This document shows, in pieces, positions 7,293-13,490 of a DNA stretch of 13,490 nucleotides (the first letter of the stretch is position 1; each line of letters begins with the position of its first letter). The translations under genes and the position numbers were made by a program. The stretch spans positions 1-13,490 of the forward strand of contig JALSLS010000298.1 of assembly GCA_026988195.1 (NCBI GenBank), given 5' to 3'. The DNA is from Methylomonas sp. (lineage in GTDB: Bacteria; Pseudomonadota; Gammaproteobacteria; Methylococcales; Methylomonadaceae). The notes under the pieces are model-generated. The model had not been told where the DNA came from. It did not search any database and saw only the letters and a list, made by a program, of their open reading frames with translations.

Positions 7293-8282
7293 ATGAATGT
7301 AGGTGTTGTTGTGATAGGACGGAATGAAGGGGAAAGATTGCGGGAATGCTTAGCATCTGTATGTCCTTCAGCAGAGGATGTGGTTTATGTAGATTCTGGT
7401 TCGACTGATCACTCCCTTTTAATTGCTAGAGAAATGGGGGTTCATATCCACGAATTGGATGAATCAGTACCTTTTTCTGCCGCTCGTGCTCGCAATGAAG
7501 GTTTTGCTTATTTGTATAAACAAAACCCTACGATTCAGTTTGTTCAGTTTATTGATGGGGATTGTACACTTTCTGATAGTTGGTTGGAAAAGGCTAGTAA
7601 TGAATTAGCATTACATGCTGACTATGCTGCGGTTGTAGGGCATCTTCAAGAGTTACATCCAGAAGACTCAATTTACAATCATTTATGTGCGATGGAGTGG
7701 CGAATGTCCGCTGTTGGTGATATTACTGACAGTGCCGGCCTTGGTGGAATTTCAATGATAAGCGCGAATGTATTTAACCAGCTTAAAGGTTTTAATCCCA
7801 ATTTAGTAGCAGGAGAAGAACCCGAACTTGCCGTACGTATGGCTTTAGCTAATTATAAGGTAGTCAAGATTGATTATCAGATGGCTGTACATGATGCTGA
7901 CATGCATCATTTCTCTCAGTGGTGGAAACGTACGATAAGAGGAGGTCATGCCATTGCTCATCGGGCATTTTTAAATGGTAGTTCAGCCGCGCGAGATTGT
8001 GTCAGGGAACGAAGCAGTATCTGGTTGTGGGGAATTGGGTTGCCGTTATTGGTTATATTTACGATTATGCCATCAAGCGGCTGGAGTGCTTTGTTATTAG
8101 CGGGTTATCCAGTACTTGGTTTTCGAGTTTTCCGGTATCGCCGGAAACTTGGTGACATACCATATGATGCTATTTTATATGCCAGTTTTATCGTGATAGG
8201 AAAGTTTGCTGAAGGAATCGGGTTGCTTAAATTTCACCAGAATAGGTTGCAACAACGCTATGAAATTATTGAGTATAAATGA
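7293..8282 (+). CDS. GT2 glycosyltransferase with C-terminal membrane segments
   Basis: The 329-aa protein starts with a GT-A domain: VGVVVIGRNEGERLRECL, VVYVDSGSTDHSLLIA, and the metal-binding D88-G89-D90 (FIDGDCTLSDSW). Later come GLGGISMISANVF, VAGEEPELAVRM (the likely catalytic-base region) and a WWKRTIRGGHA motif that recalls the arginine/tryptophan acceptor region of related enzymes. Two or so hydrophobic segments follow at about residues 246-275 (WLWGIGLPLLVIFTIM, WSALLLAGYPVLG) plus a weaker one near 297, so it probably sits on the inner membrane. ATG 7293 is preferred over TTG 7278 because of GGAG 9 bases upstream and the standard N-terminus. The preceding gap of 285 bases holds a MITE. 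The TGA stop lies in the left target duplication of the next element. Likely adds one sugar to the lipid-linked unit; the donor is unknown. Confidence 0.88.
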   Translation: MNVGVVVIGRNEGERLRECLASVCPSAEDVVYVDSGSTDHSLLIAREMGVHIHELDESVPFSAARARNEGFAYLYKQNPTIQFVQFIDGDCTLSDSWLEKASNELALHADYAAVVGHLQELHPEDSIYNHLCAMEWRMSAVGDITDSAGLGGISMISANVFNQLKGFNPNLVAGEEPELAVRMALANYKVVKIDYQMAVHDADMHHFSQWWKRTIRGGHAIAHRAFLNGSSAARDCVRERSSIWLWGIGLPLLVIFTIMPSSGWSALLLAGYPVLGFRVFRYRRKLGDIPYDAILYASFIVIGKFAEGIGLLKFHQNRLQQRYEIIEYK

Positions 8283-8285
8283 TTT

Positions 8286-8472
8286 CCTGATTACCCATGA
8301 GTTTCCGCCAAATCAGATGGGAAACCAATAAAACCAGATGCACCACGTCATCCCCGAGGTTTTTTATCGGGGATCCATTCTCAGTAGACTAGATTCCTGC
8401 TAAGAGAATGCAGGAATGACGGGGTTGCAATGTTGGCTTTGTTAAAATGGCGGAAGCTCATGGGTAATCAGG
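8286..8472 (+). mobile_element. 187-bp MITE-like element with 25-bp ends and 8-bp target duplications
   Basis: The ends are inverted copies: 8286-8310 (begins CCTGATTACCCATGAG) and 8448-8472 (ends CTCATGGGTAATCAGG) match at 24 of 25 positions, the mismatch being T/C at the 17th base. Identical 8-bp direct repeats AATGATTT flank it at 8278-8285 and 8473-8480 and extend no further. The left copy contains the TGA stop of the preceding glycosyltransferase. The element carries no ORF. Its centre holds a REP-like hairpin doublet listed separately. Perfect duplications and nearly perfect ends suggest a fairly recent insertion by a transposase acting in trans; I cannot name the IS family from these ends. 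Together with the target duplication it accounts for about half of the 393-base gap before the next gene. Confidence 0.85.
8346..8421 (+). repeat. REP-like palindromic doublet (CGTCAT...ATGACG) inside the MITE
   Basis: Two perfect 8-bp hairpins stand side by side: ATCCCCGA/TCGGGGAT at 8350-8374 and ATTCCTGC/GCAGGAAT at 8393-8417. The whole block is bounded by CGTCAT and ATGACG, so it is also palindromic at the larger scale. CATTCTC (8376-8382) pairs with GAGAATG (8404-8410) as a further option. This is the form of the common proteobacterial intergenic repeat 'CGTCATTCCCG...CGGGAATCCAG'. The transcript could form a strong double stem-loop, but no U-run follows, so I do not call it an intrinsic terminator. 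Confidence 0.75.
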
Positions 8473-8675
8473 AATGATTTTATAATTGAGAAAATATTAT
8501 TGGCAGTACCTAGAGTAACCCTCCTTTTGTACAGATATTCACGATTAGGTTAAGCAAAGTCGTGTTAAAAAGGCCATAAATAGTAGGTTTACTGAAAGGG
8601 TGGAAAAGCTGTTTTAATTTAGCTTTGATTGACGCAAATTAATTTTAAAAACACAGGATAATAAAAGAGGAAAAC
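8473..8675 (+). other. Non-coding remainder of the 8283-8675 gap
   Basis: After the mobile element, 203 AT-rich bases lead to the oxidoreductase gene. No open frame of note is seen on either strand. TTGACG at 8629-8634 and GATAAT at 8657-8662 look like promoter boxes but are 22 bases apart and would place the transcript start on the ribosome site, so I do not call a promoter. AAAGAGG at 8664-8670 is the ribosome-binding site of the next gene. Confidence 0.5.
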
Positions 8676-9803
8676 ATGGATATTGCAATCATAGGCTGCG
8701 GGTTCGTAGCAGATTATTACCTGGCTACATTACAGCTTCATCCCGAGCTTAAAGTACTTGGTGTGATGGATCGGAATACAGAACGTGCAGAGCATTTTGC
8801 TAGTTTTCATGGTCTGGAAGTTTACCCGTCGATAGATGCTTTGCTTGCTGATCAACGTATTCAAATTGTTGTAAATCTTACTAATCCAGATTCACACTAT
8901 GAAGTTTCTAAGGTTTGTTTGGAATCTGGCAAGCATGTGTACTCAGAAAAGCCTTTGGCAATGAGCTTCGACGATGCTAATGAACTGGTTGAAATAGCAG
9001 AGAAAAAAGATTTGCAGATTGTAGGTGCTCCTTGTAGTTTACTAGGGGAAAGTGCGCAGACTCTATGGAAGGCCATTCGGGACAAGGAAATTGGAGATGT
9101 TTATACGGTGTATGCAGAAATGGATGATGGGCTGGTTCATCGAATGCCTTATAGAAAATGGTTTAGTGCTTCGGGTATTCCATGGCCAGCACATGATGAA
9201 TTTGAGGTTGGGTGTACGCTTGAACATGCCGGTTATGTGCTAAGTTGGCTACCCGCTTTTTTTGGACCAGCAGTGTCTGTAACCGCTTTTTCATCGGAGC
9301 AGATTAAAGATAAAGAAACGGATTTTCCATTGGTTAAACATGGTCCTGACCTTTCCGTAGCCTGTATTAAATTTAAGTCAGGTGTGGTTGCTCGATTGAG
9401 TTGTAGTATTATTGCCCCGCATGACCATAGTTTGAGAGTGTTTGGTCAAAAGGGTATTTTGTTTGTTGATGATACTTGGCATTATCGGTCAAAGGTTTAT
9501 ATGCGTAGTTTATTCAATATACGACGAAGAATGATTATCAACCCCTTTAAGAAGAAAATTAAATTGCTTGGTAAGCAAAGAGCCAAGATTAAATTTGGTG
9601 GCTCACAAAGTATGGATTTTAGTCTAGGTATTGTTGAACTGGCTAGTTCTATTCAAGAAAAGCGGCTTAGCCGGCTCTCGCCTCAATTTAGCTTACATGT
9701 AACTGAATTGGCTTTAGCTATTCATAATGCGGGAGTTGATGGTAGTTGCTATCGTGTTCAGTCAAGTTTTGATCCTATTGACCCGATGGAGTGGGCCATA
9801 TGA
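8676..9803 (+). CDS. Gfo/Idh/MocA family NAD(P)-dependent oxidoreductase
   Basis: The 375-aa protein has an N-terminal Rossmann fold, IAIIGCGFVADYYLATL (G-x-G-x-x-A type), and the family's E91-K92-P93 motif (YSEKPLAMSFDDA), whose lysine is the usual active-site residue. The C-terminal alpha/beta domain holds VGCTLEHAGYVLSWL, with E183-H184 in the place of the family's conserved histidine region. Members oxidise or reduce sugar hydroxyl/keto groups with NAD(P). In polysaccharide clusters they often make uncommon nucleotide sugars (WlbA/WbpB-like, for example), so a sugar-nucleotide substrate is the likely one here; the exact reaction is not readable. The start is well supported by AAAGAGG five bases before the ATG. 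Its TGA overlaps the next ATG (ATGA), forming a coupled pair with the SDR enzyme. Confidence 0.88.
   Translation: MDIAIIGCGFVADYYLATLQLHPELKVLGVMDRNTERAEHFASFHGLEVYPSIDALLADQRIQIVVNLTNPDSHYEVSKVCLESGKHVYSEKPLAMSFDDANELVEIAEKKDLQIVGAPCSLLGESAQTLWKAIRDKEIGDVYTVYAEMDDGLVHRMPYRKWFSASGIPWPAHDEFEVGCTLEHAGYVLSWLPAFFGPAVSVTAFSSEQIKDKETDFPLVKHGPDLSVACIKFKSGVVARLSCSIIAPHDHSLRVFGQKGILFVDDTWHYRSKVYMRSLFNIRRRMIINPFKKKIKLLGKQRAKIKFGGSQSMDFSLGIVELASSIQEKRLSRLSPQFSLHVTELALAIHNAGVDGSCYRVQSSFDPIDPMEWAI
9788..9791 (+). promoter_or_regulatory. Shine-Dalgarno site deciding the SDR start
   Basis: GGAG ends 8 bases before ATG 9800, which overlaps the oxidoreductase stop. It also overlaps the alternative in-frame GTG at 9791, so the GTG is the less likely start. 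Confidence 0.6.
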
Positions 9804-10822
9804 GATCGAAGAGTACTTTGTCCTCAAAAATATTGGTAACGGGAGCTTCTGGTTTCATTGGGCGGGCTGTTGTTGCAGAGTTATCTGAAAAGGGCAAGAG
9901 TGTTATCGCAATGGTAAGGCGGCCTGAACAGGCAGGTCTATTTGCTAATTATAAAACTGTATCGACAATCATTGCTGATGTTAATAACTTGGCGTCATTA
10001 ACATCAGCAACACAGGATGTGGATACAGTGATTCATTTAGCTGGCGTAGTATGGGGTGGGCAAGCAGGGATGCACAGGGTTTTTGTTGAAGGAACTCAAA
10101 ACCTTATACATGCAATGCATCAAGCGTCTGCTACTCAATTGATTCTGGTTAGCAGTATATCAGTATATGACTGGTCCAAAGCCACTAAAACCCTAACGGA
10201 ATCATCACCCATTATACAAGGGGAATCCAATGAGCAAGGTGCGTACTCCCAGGCTAAAGCACAGCAAGAAGCAATTGCACGAAAATTATGTGAAAAATAT
10301 GATATTAATTTGACTGTTATTCGTCCTGGCGCTGTTTTTTCGCCTGAAAAAATTGATGCGGCTGATATAGGGCCTCGTATTGGTTTTTTACAGTTTGTGG
10401 TTGCACCCCAGCGAACCCTTCGTACAATTCATATTAAATTTATTGCTGAAGCCTTGAGTTTAGCAAGTTCAGTTGCTCTACCTAATGGGCTAACGATAAA
10501 TTTGGTTAATGACGACCGTATGACAGCATGGGATTTTTCTCGTTATATCAGAAGTGCTTCAAAGTCTATGTGTTGGATAATTCCGATACCCAGTGTGCTC
10601 ATCATGTTGATTGCTAAATTAGCTTATACCTTAGCAAAATTAGTAGGGCATGAACATCAGCTCCCTAGTCTATTATGCCCATCCCAAGTTAGCAGTCGAT
10701 TCAAGTCAGTTTCTTTTGATAACGCTTGTTGGCGAAAATACTTACCATCAAGTTCACCTCGCCCATTAAAGGATATGTTAATTGAAAGTCTACCGTCAAA
10801 AAATATAAATACTTCCGAATGA
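9800..10822 (+). CDS. NAD-dependent epimerase/dehydratase (extended SDR)
   Basis: The 340-aa protein opens with the NAD-binding ILVTGASGFIGRAVVAEL (G-x-x-G-x-x-G). It has the strand-four motif VIHLAG, the active-site region LVSSISVYDW and the catalytic Y149-x-x-x-K153 (AYSQAKAQQE), followed by LTVIRPGAVFSP, typical of sugar-nucleotide epimerases, dehydratases and 4-keto reductases. In place of the usual 'IHVDDVA' it reads IHIKFIAEA, so the conserved aspartate is absent. The C-terminal part contains a hydrophobic stretch (IPIPSVLIMLIAKLAYTLA), as in the subgroup of membrane-associated SDR proteins of O-antigen clusters. ATG 9800 is preferred (GGAG, ATGA overlap) over GTG 9791. Its stop in turn overlaps the next ATG. 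Oxidoreductase and SDR enzyme probably act on the same sugar nucleotide; this is inference. Confidence 0.87.
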   Translation: MRSKSTLSSKILVTGASGFIGRAVVAELSEKGKSVIAMVRRPEQAGLFANYKTVSTIIADVNNLASLTSATQDVDTVIHLAGVVWGGQAGMHRVFVEGTQNLIHAMHQASATQLILVSSISVYDWSKATKTLTESSPIIQGESNEQGAYSQAKAQQEAIARKLCEKYDINLTVIRPGAVFSPEKIDAADIGPRIGFLQFVVAPQRTLRTIHIKFIAEALSLASSVALPNGLTINLVNDDRMTAWDFSRYIRSASKSMCWIIPIPSVLIMLIAKLAYTLAKLVGHEHQLPSLLCPSQVSSRFKSVSFDNACWRKYLPSSSPRPLKDMLIESLPSKNINTSE

Positions 10823-12066
10823 ATAATCAGCTATCAGAATTAAAAAAAACTAATTTAAAACCCAATATCGCATACCTCACGGGATTTTATGCGCGAGTTG
10901 GTGATACATTTATTCGACGTGAAGTAGAGGAGCTTCGTCATCTAGGCTGGAATGTAAGTACTTTTTCAATACGTCGAGCTGATTCTAGTGAACAAGTCTC
11001 AGAAGATATATTAAGAGAACAGGCCTCTACTTTTTATATTCTGGAGCAGGGAAAGTGGAAGTTAGGGCTTAGCTGTATCAAAATGGCTTTAACACATCCA
11101 TTGCGTATGGTAAAAGCAATTCAGCAAGCTCAGAGAATTCGTTGGCCAGGAGCTAAATCACTTTTATGGCATCTTTTCTATTTAATAGAAGCCTGTAGTT
11201 TGGCAGAGCAACTTATTAAAAGGGATATAGCTCTCATACATAACCATATTGCCATGAGTTCAGGTACCGTTGCTTTACTAGCATCAAAATTGGCAGATAT
11301 ACCCTTTAGTTTGACTGTGCATGGTCCGCATGAGTTTTTTAACCCTGAACATTGGGGGCTAGGTGCTAAAATTGCAGCATCAAGTCTGACAGTGTGCATT
11401 AGTCATTTTGGAAAAAGTCAATGTATGTTGTTTTCTCCACCAGATTGCTGGCATAAATTACAAGTGGTTCATTGTGGTCTAGATAATCTTTTTTTGAAAC
11501 AAGCTATCTCAAAACCTAAAGATTCAAGAAAATTAATCTTTGTTGGACGGTTAGACCCTGAAAAAGGATTGTTGATATTAGTGGATGCAGCCGCTCAAGT
11601 GAAACAGAAAGGCATAGAATTTGAACTGCTGATAGTTGGCGGAGGTGAGTTGAGAGCATATATTGAAGAACATGTTAAAAAGTTAAGGTTGCAAGATAAT
11701 ATTAAATTTCTTGGTTGGCGTGGTAGTGAAGATGTGCGGCAATTAATTACAGATAGTCGGGCAATGATTCTACCTAGTTTTGCTGAAGGAATTCCGGTCG
11801 TATTAATGGAAAGCTTGGCGTTGGAGCGTCCGGTCATTAGTAGTTATGTTGCGGGTATTCCAGAATTAGTTGTTAATGGAGAAACAGGCTGGTTGGTGCC
11901 TCCTGGATCAGTAGATGAGTTAGCCTCCGTTATGATTACGGCACTACAAGCTTCTCCACAAGCTCTGGCTAAGATGGGGAAAGCGGGACGGCAGTATGTT
12001 CTCAAAGAACATGCAATAACATCGGAAGCTAAAAAACTGAGTGATTTGTTTGCAAATTTGTTATGA
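10819..12066 (+). CDS. GT4 glycosyltransferase, colanic-acid WcaL-like
   Basis: The 415-aa GT-B protein opens NIAYLTGFYARVGDTFIRRE, the 'Y-TG.Y...DTFI.REV' opening of WcaL/AmsK-like enzymes, and has LIHNHIAMSSGTVAL and LTVHGPHEFF in the acceptor domain. The donor domain holds LIFVGRLDPEKGLLILVDA, LLIVGGGELRAYIEE, and the E-x7-E motif at E323 and E331 (AEGIPVVLME), then RPVISSYVAGIPELVVNGE. Retaining transfer from a nucleotide sugar to a lipid-linked acceptor at the cytoplasmic face is expected. It starts at an ATGA overlap with the SDR gene and has no clear Shine-Dalgarno site, so translation probably depends on coupling. It is a second member of the type seen at 3925-5097, but their sequences differ widely, so it is not a recent duplicate. 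A 66-base gap follows. Confidence 0.9.
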   Translation: MNNQLSELKKTNLKPNIAYLTGFYARVGDTFIRREVEELRHLGWNVSTFSIRRADSSEQVSEDILREQASTFYILEQGKWKLGLSCIKMALTHPLRMVKAIQQAQRIRWPGAKSLLWHLFYLIEACSLAEQLIKRDIALIHNHIAMSSGTVALLASKLADIPFSLTVHGPHEFFNPEHWGLGAKIAASSLTVCISHFGKSQCMLFSPPDCWHKLQVVHCGLDNLFLKQAISKPKDSRKLIFVGRLDPEKGLLILVDAAAQVKQKGIEFELLIVGGGELRAYIEEHVKKLRLQDNIKFLGWRGSEDVRQLITDSRAMILPSFAEGIPVVLMESLALERPVISSYVAGIPELVVNGETGWLVPPGSVDELASVMITALQASPQALAKMGKAGRQYVLKEHAITSEAKKLSDLFANLL

Positions 12067-12132
12067 CTTCTCTTAATTTGTGATAAAAAAAGCGAATAGA
12101 GCTTTCTAAATTTTATACAACAAGGATCCCTA

Positions 12133-13314
12133 ATGGATTTTATTAATTATTTGGTTATTGTGTTTTCCTGTCTTCTGGCAATACCAACGCTGTTTTTTAC
12201 AGTACAGGTAGCTGTAGCAGCAGTTAAGACCATACCCTCTACTGCAAAGGAAGGTCGACGACCCTCTATCGCAATTCTTATACCGGCTCATAATGAGGAA
12301 AGAATTATTAGTCAAACGTTAAATTCGATTAGTCCTCAATTACAAAATAATGACAGGCTATTGGTTGTAGCGGATAATTGCAGTGATGATACGGCTAATA
12401 TAGCAAGAAAGTTTTCAAAACACGTTATTGAGCGTAGGGATGAAACTCAATGTGGAAAAGGCTATGCTCTGGATTTTGGTCTTCAGTTTTTGGCCGATAA
12501 TGAGCCGCCAGAAATTGTTATTATTATTGATGCAGATTGCAAGTTATCAGAAACATGCATTGACCTTTTGGCGAAAAAGGCAGTAAGTGAGAATAAACCT
12601 GTTCAAGCACTTTACCTTATGGAAGCTCCAGAAAATAAATCACTTACTCAGGCAGTAGCTGAATTTGCTTGGCGAGTTAAAAATCAGGTTAGACCACTGG
12701 GGGCGATGTATTTAGAATTGCCTTGCCAACTTATGGGAAGTGGGATGGCTTTTCCATGGGAGCTGCTTCAGAAAGTTAATCTGGCTCATGGCAATATGGT
12801 TGAAGATATGAAGCTAGGTATCGACCTGGCAGTGCTAGGTTATGCGCCAGCGTTTTGTCCCGGTGCTGTGGTGACTAGTGAGTTTCCTGTTTCTCAAGAT
12901 ATTACCAATACTCAGAGGAAACGATGGGAGCATGGACATCTTACGACAATCATCTCTGAAGTACCAAGACTTATAGCAGCAGCAATTAAACAGAAAGATA
13001 AAAAGTTATTAGGTATGGCTCTAGATTTATCAGTTCCTCCTCTAAGTTTGTTAGGGTTGTGTTTAATGATTGCAGTTAGTTTGGCTGCTGTTCTAACAGT
13101 GATAACGAATAACACAGTACCTATACAGATACTTTCAATTTTAATCAGTTTTTTTATGGCTGCAGTTTTTACAGCTTGGTTTAAATTTGCAAGAGAAATC
13201 ATGACATTGAAAGATTTGTGTGGGATCCCTTTTTATATATTACGAAAAATCCCTCTCTATTTTTCATTTCTGTTAAATAGGCAACGTGATTGGGTAAAGA
13301 CGGAAAGGGATTAG
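12133..13314 (+). CDS. Membrane GT2 glycosyltransferase with QxxRW motif
   Basis: The 393-aa protein has an N-terminal membrane segment (about residues 3-31), a cytoplasmic GT-A domain, and three or so C-terminal segments (about 296-350, with a weaker one near 365-380). The domain shows IAILIPAHNEERIISQTL, VVADNCSDDTANIA, D133-A134-D135, MGSGMAFPWELL, E224-D225 (GNMVEDMKLG) and Q261-R-K-R264-W265. This D, DxD, (E)D, QxxRW set is the signature of processive beta-glycosyltransferases such as cellulose, chitin-oligosaccharide and hyaluronan synthases, and also of some non-processive relatives. The size matches NodC/HasA-like enzymes. AAGGA 6 bases before ATG 12133 supports the start. In this Wzx/Wzy-type cluster it may add a single backbone sugar, or make a separate polymer. 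Product and donor are unknown. Confidence 0.88.
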   Translation: MDFINYLVIVFSCLLAIPTLFFTVQVAVAAVKTIPSTAKEGRRPSIAILIPAHNEERIISQTLNSISPQLQNNDRLLVVADNCSDDTANIARKFSKHVIERRDETQCGKGYALDFGLQFLADNEPPEIVIIIDADCKLSETCIDLLAKKAVSENKPVQALYLMEAPENKSLTQAVAEFAWRVKNQVRPLGAMYLELPCQLMGSGMAFPWELLQKVNLAHGNMVEDMKLGIDLAVLGYAPAFCPGAVVTSEFPVSQDITNTQRKRWEHGHLTTIISEVPRLIAAAIKQKDKKLLGMALDLSVPPLSLLGLCLMIAVSLAAVLTVITNNTVPIQILSILISFFMAAVFTAWFKFAREIMTLKDLCGIPFYILRKIPLYFSFLLNRQRDWVKTERD

Positions 13315-13490
13315 TGAGTAATGAGTTTGGGGGGTACATCGGCAAATAATCTGTAAGGAATCCTTAATAAATTATATAATTCAAATGGTTATGACGTTTT
13401 TTAATATCGGTATGGTAATCGGTAAAAATAGTTGAATAAGTTATAATACGTATTGTATTTCAATATCTTATATGGAATGAGAAGCGGCAT
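13315..13490 (+). other. AT-rich non-coding 3' end of the window
   Basis: No convincing gene is seen in these 176 bases on either strand. TATAAT occurs at 13375-13380 and 13442-13447, but neither has a fitting -35 box at 16-18 bases. No clear hairpin plus T-run was found, so whether the operon ends here is open. Two ATCGG words at 13405-13432 are spaced 12 bases or so apart, but I attach no function to them. Confidence 0.4.

Noticed and set aside
8629..8662. TTGACG plus GATAAT as a promoter for the oxidoreductase operon
   Set aside because: The spacing is 22 bases, and initiation would fall on the ribosome-binding site.
12067..12132. Terminator between the last GT4 and the membrane GT2
   Set aside because: Only a weak AGC...GCT pairing and an unrelated A-run are seen; no stable stem followed by T's.
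13432..13447. TTGAAT and TATAAT near the right edge
   Set aside because: Only 4 bases separate the boxes; no -35 box is found at normal spacing.
1..13490. CRISPR arrays, tRNA/rRNA genes, toxin-antitoxin or defence genes
   Set aside because: No regularly spaced repeats, RNA-gene sequences or such protein families were seen anywhere.

Overview
The window is part of a surface or exopolysaccharide (EPS/O-antigen-type) biosynthesis cluster from an AT-rich bacterium, roughly 40% G+C by eye. All twelve genes lie on the + strand. The protein families, the Shine-Dalgarno sites and the interspersed palindromic repeats (GTCAT...ATGAC doublets, C/G-rich hairpin MITEs) suggest a low-GC gammaproteobacterium. 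Species, genus and even class are inference.

Layout. (1) 1-2903: a polymerase/ligase-like membrane protein (Wzy/O-antigen ligase type, 5' end outside the window), a Wzx-type flippase with a TTG start, and a left-handed beta-helix acyltransferase that overlaps the flippase by ATGA. (2) 3001-5930: a PAPS-dependent-type sulfotransferase, a GT4 glycosyltransferase and a divergent GT2 glycosyltransferase with a GTG start, almost without gaps. (3) 6027-8282: two more GT2 glycosyltransferases, each followed by a non-coding mobile repeat. (4) 8676-12066: a tightly overlapping trio of Gfo/Idh/MocA oxidoreductase, SDR epimerase/reductase and a second GT4 glycosyltransferase. (5) 12133-13314: a membrane-anchored GT2 glycosyltransferase with a cellulose/hyaluronan/chitin-synthase-like D, DxD, ED, QxxRW signature. 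13315-13490 is non-coding as far as I can see.

How it fits together (inference from families): six glycosyltransferases would build a lipid-linked repeat unit. The oxidoreductase and the SDR enzyme would make or finish an unusual nucleotide sugar. The acyltransferase and the sulfotransferase would decorate the unit. Wzx would flip it and the Wzy-like protein would polymerise or ligate it. No initiating phosphoglycosyl transferase, no Wzz/Wza/Wzc chain-length or export gene and no regulator is visible, so these must lie outside the window or elsewhere.

The least ordinary content is in the two large gaps. Each holds a complete miniature inverted-repeat element with intact 8-bp target-site duplications: 102 bp at 7010-7111 with GTAAC ends, and 187 bp at 8286-8472 with 25-bp ends. 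In both cases the left duplication contains the stop codon of the glycosyltransferase just upstream. The second element carries a nested REP-like hairpin doublet. I saw no defence system, CRISPR array, tRNA or rRNA. The genes belong to recognisable families, so I do not claim a wholly new system.
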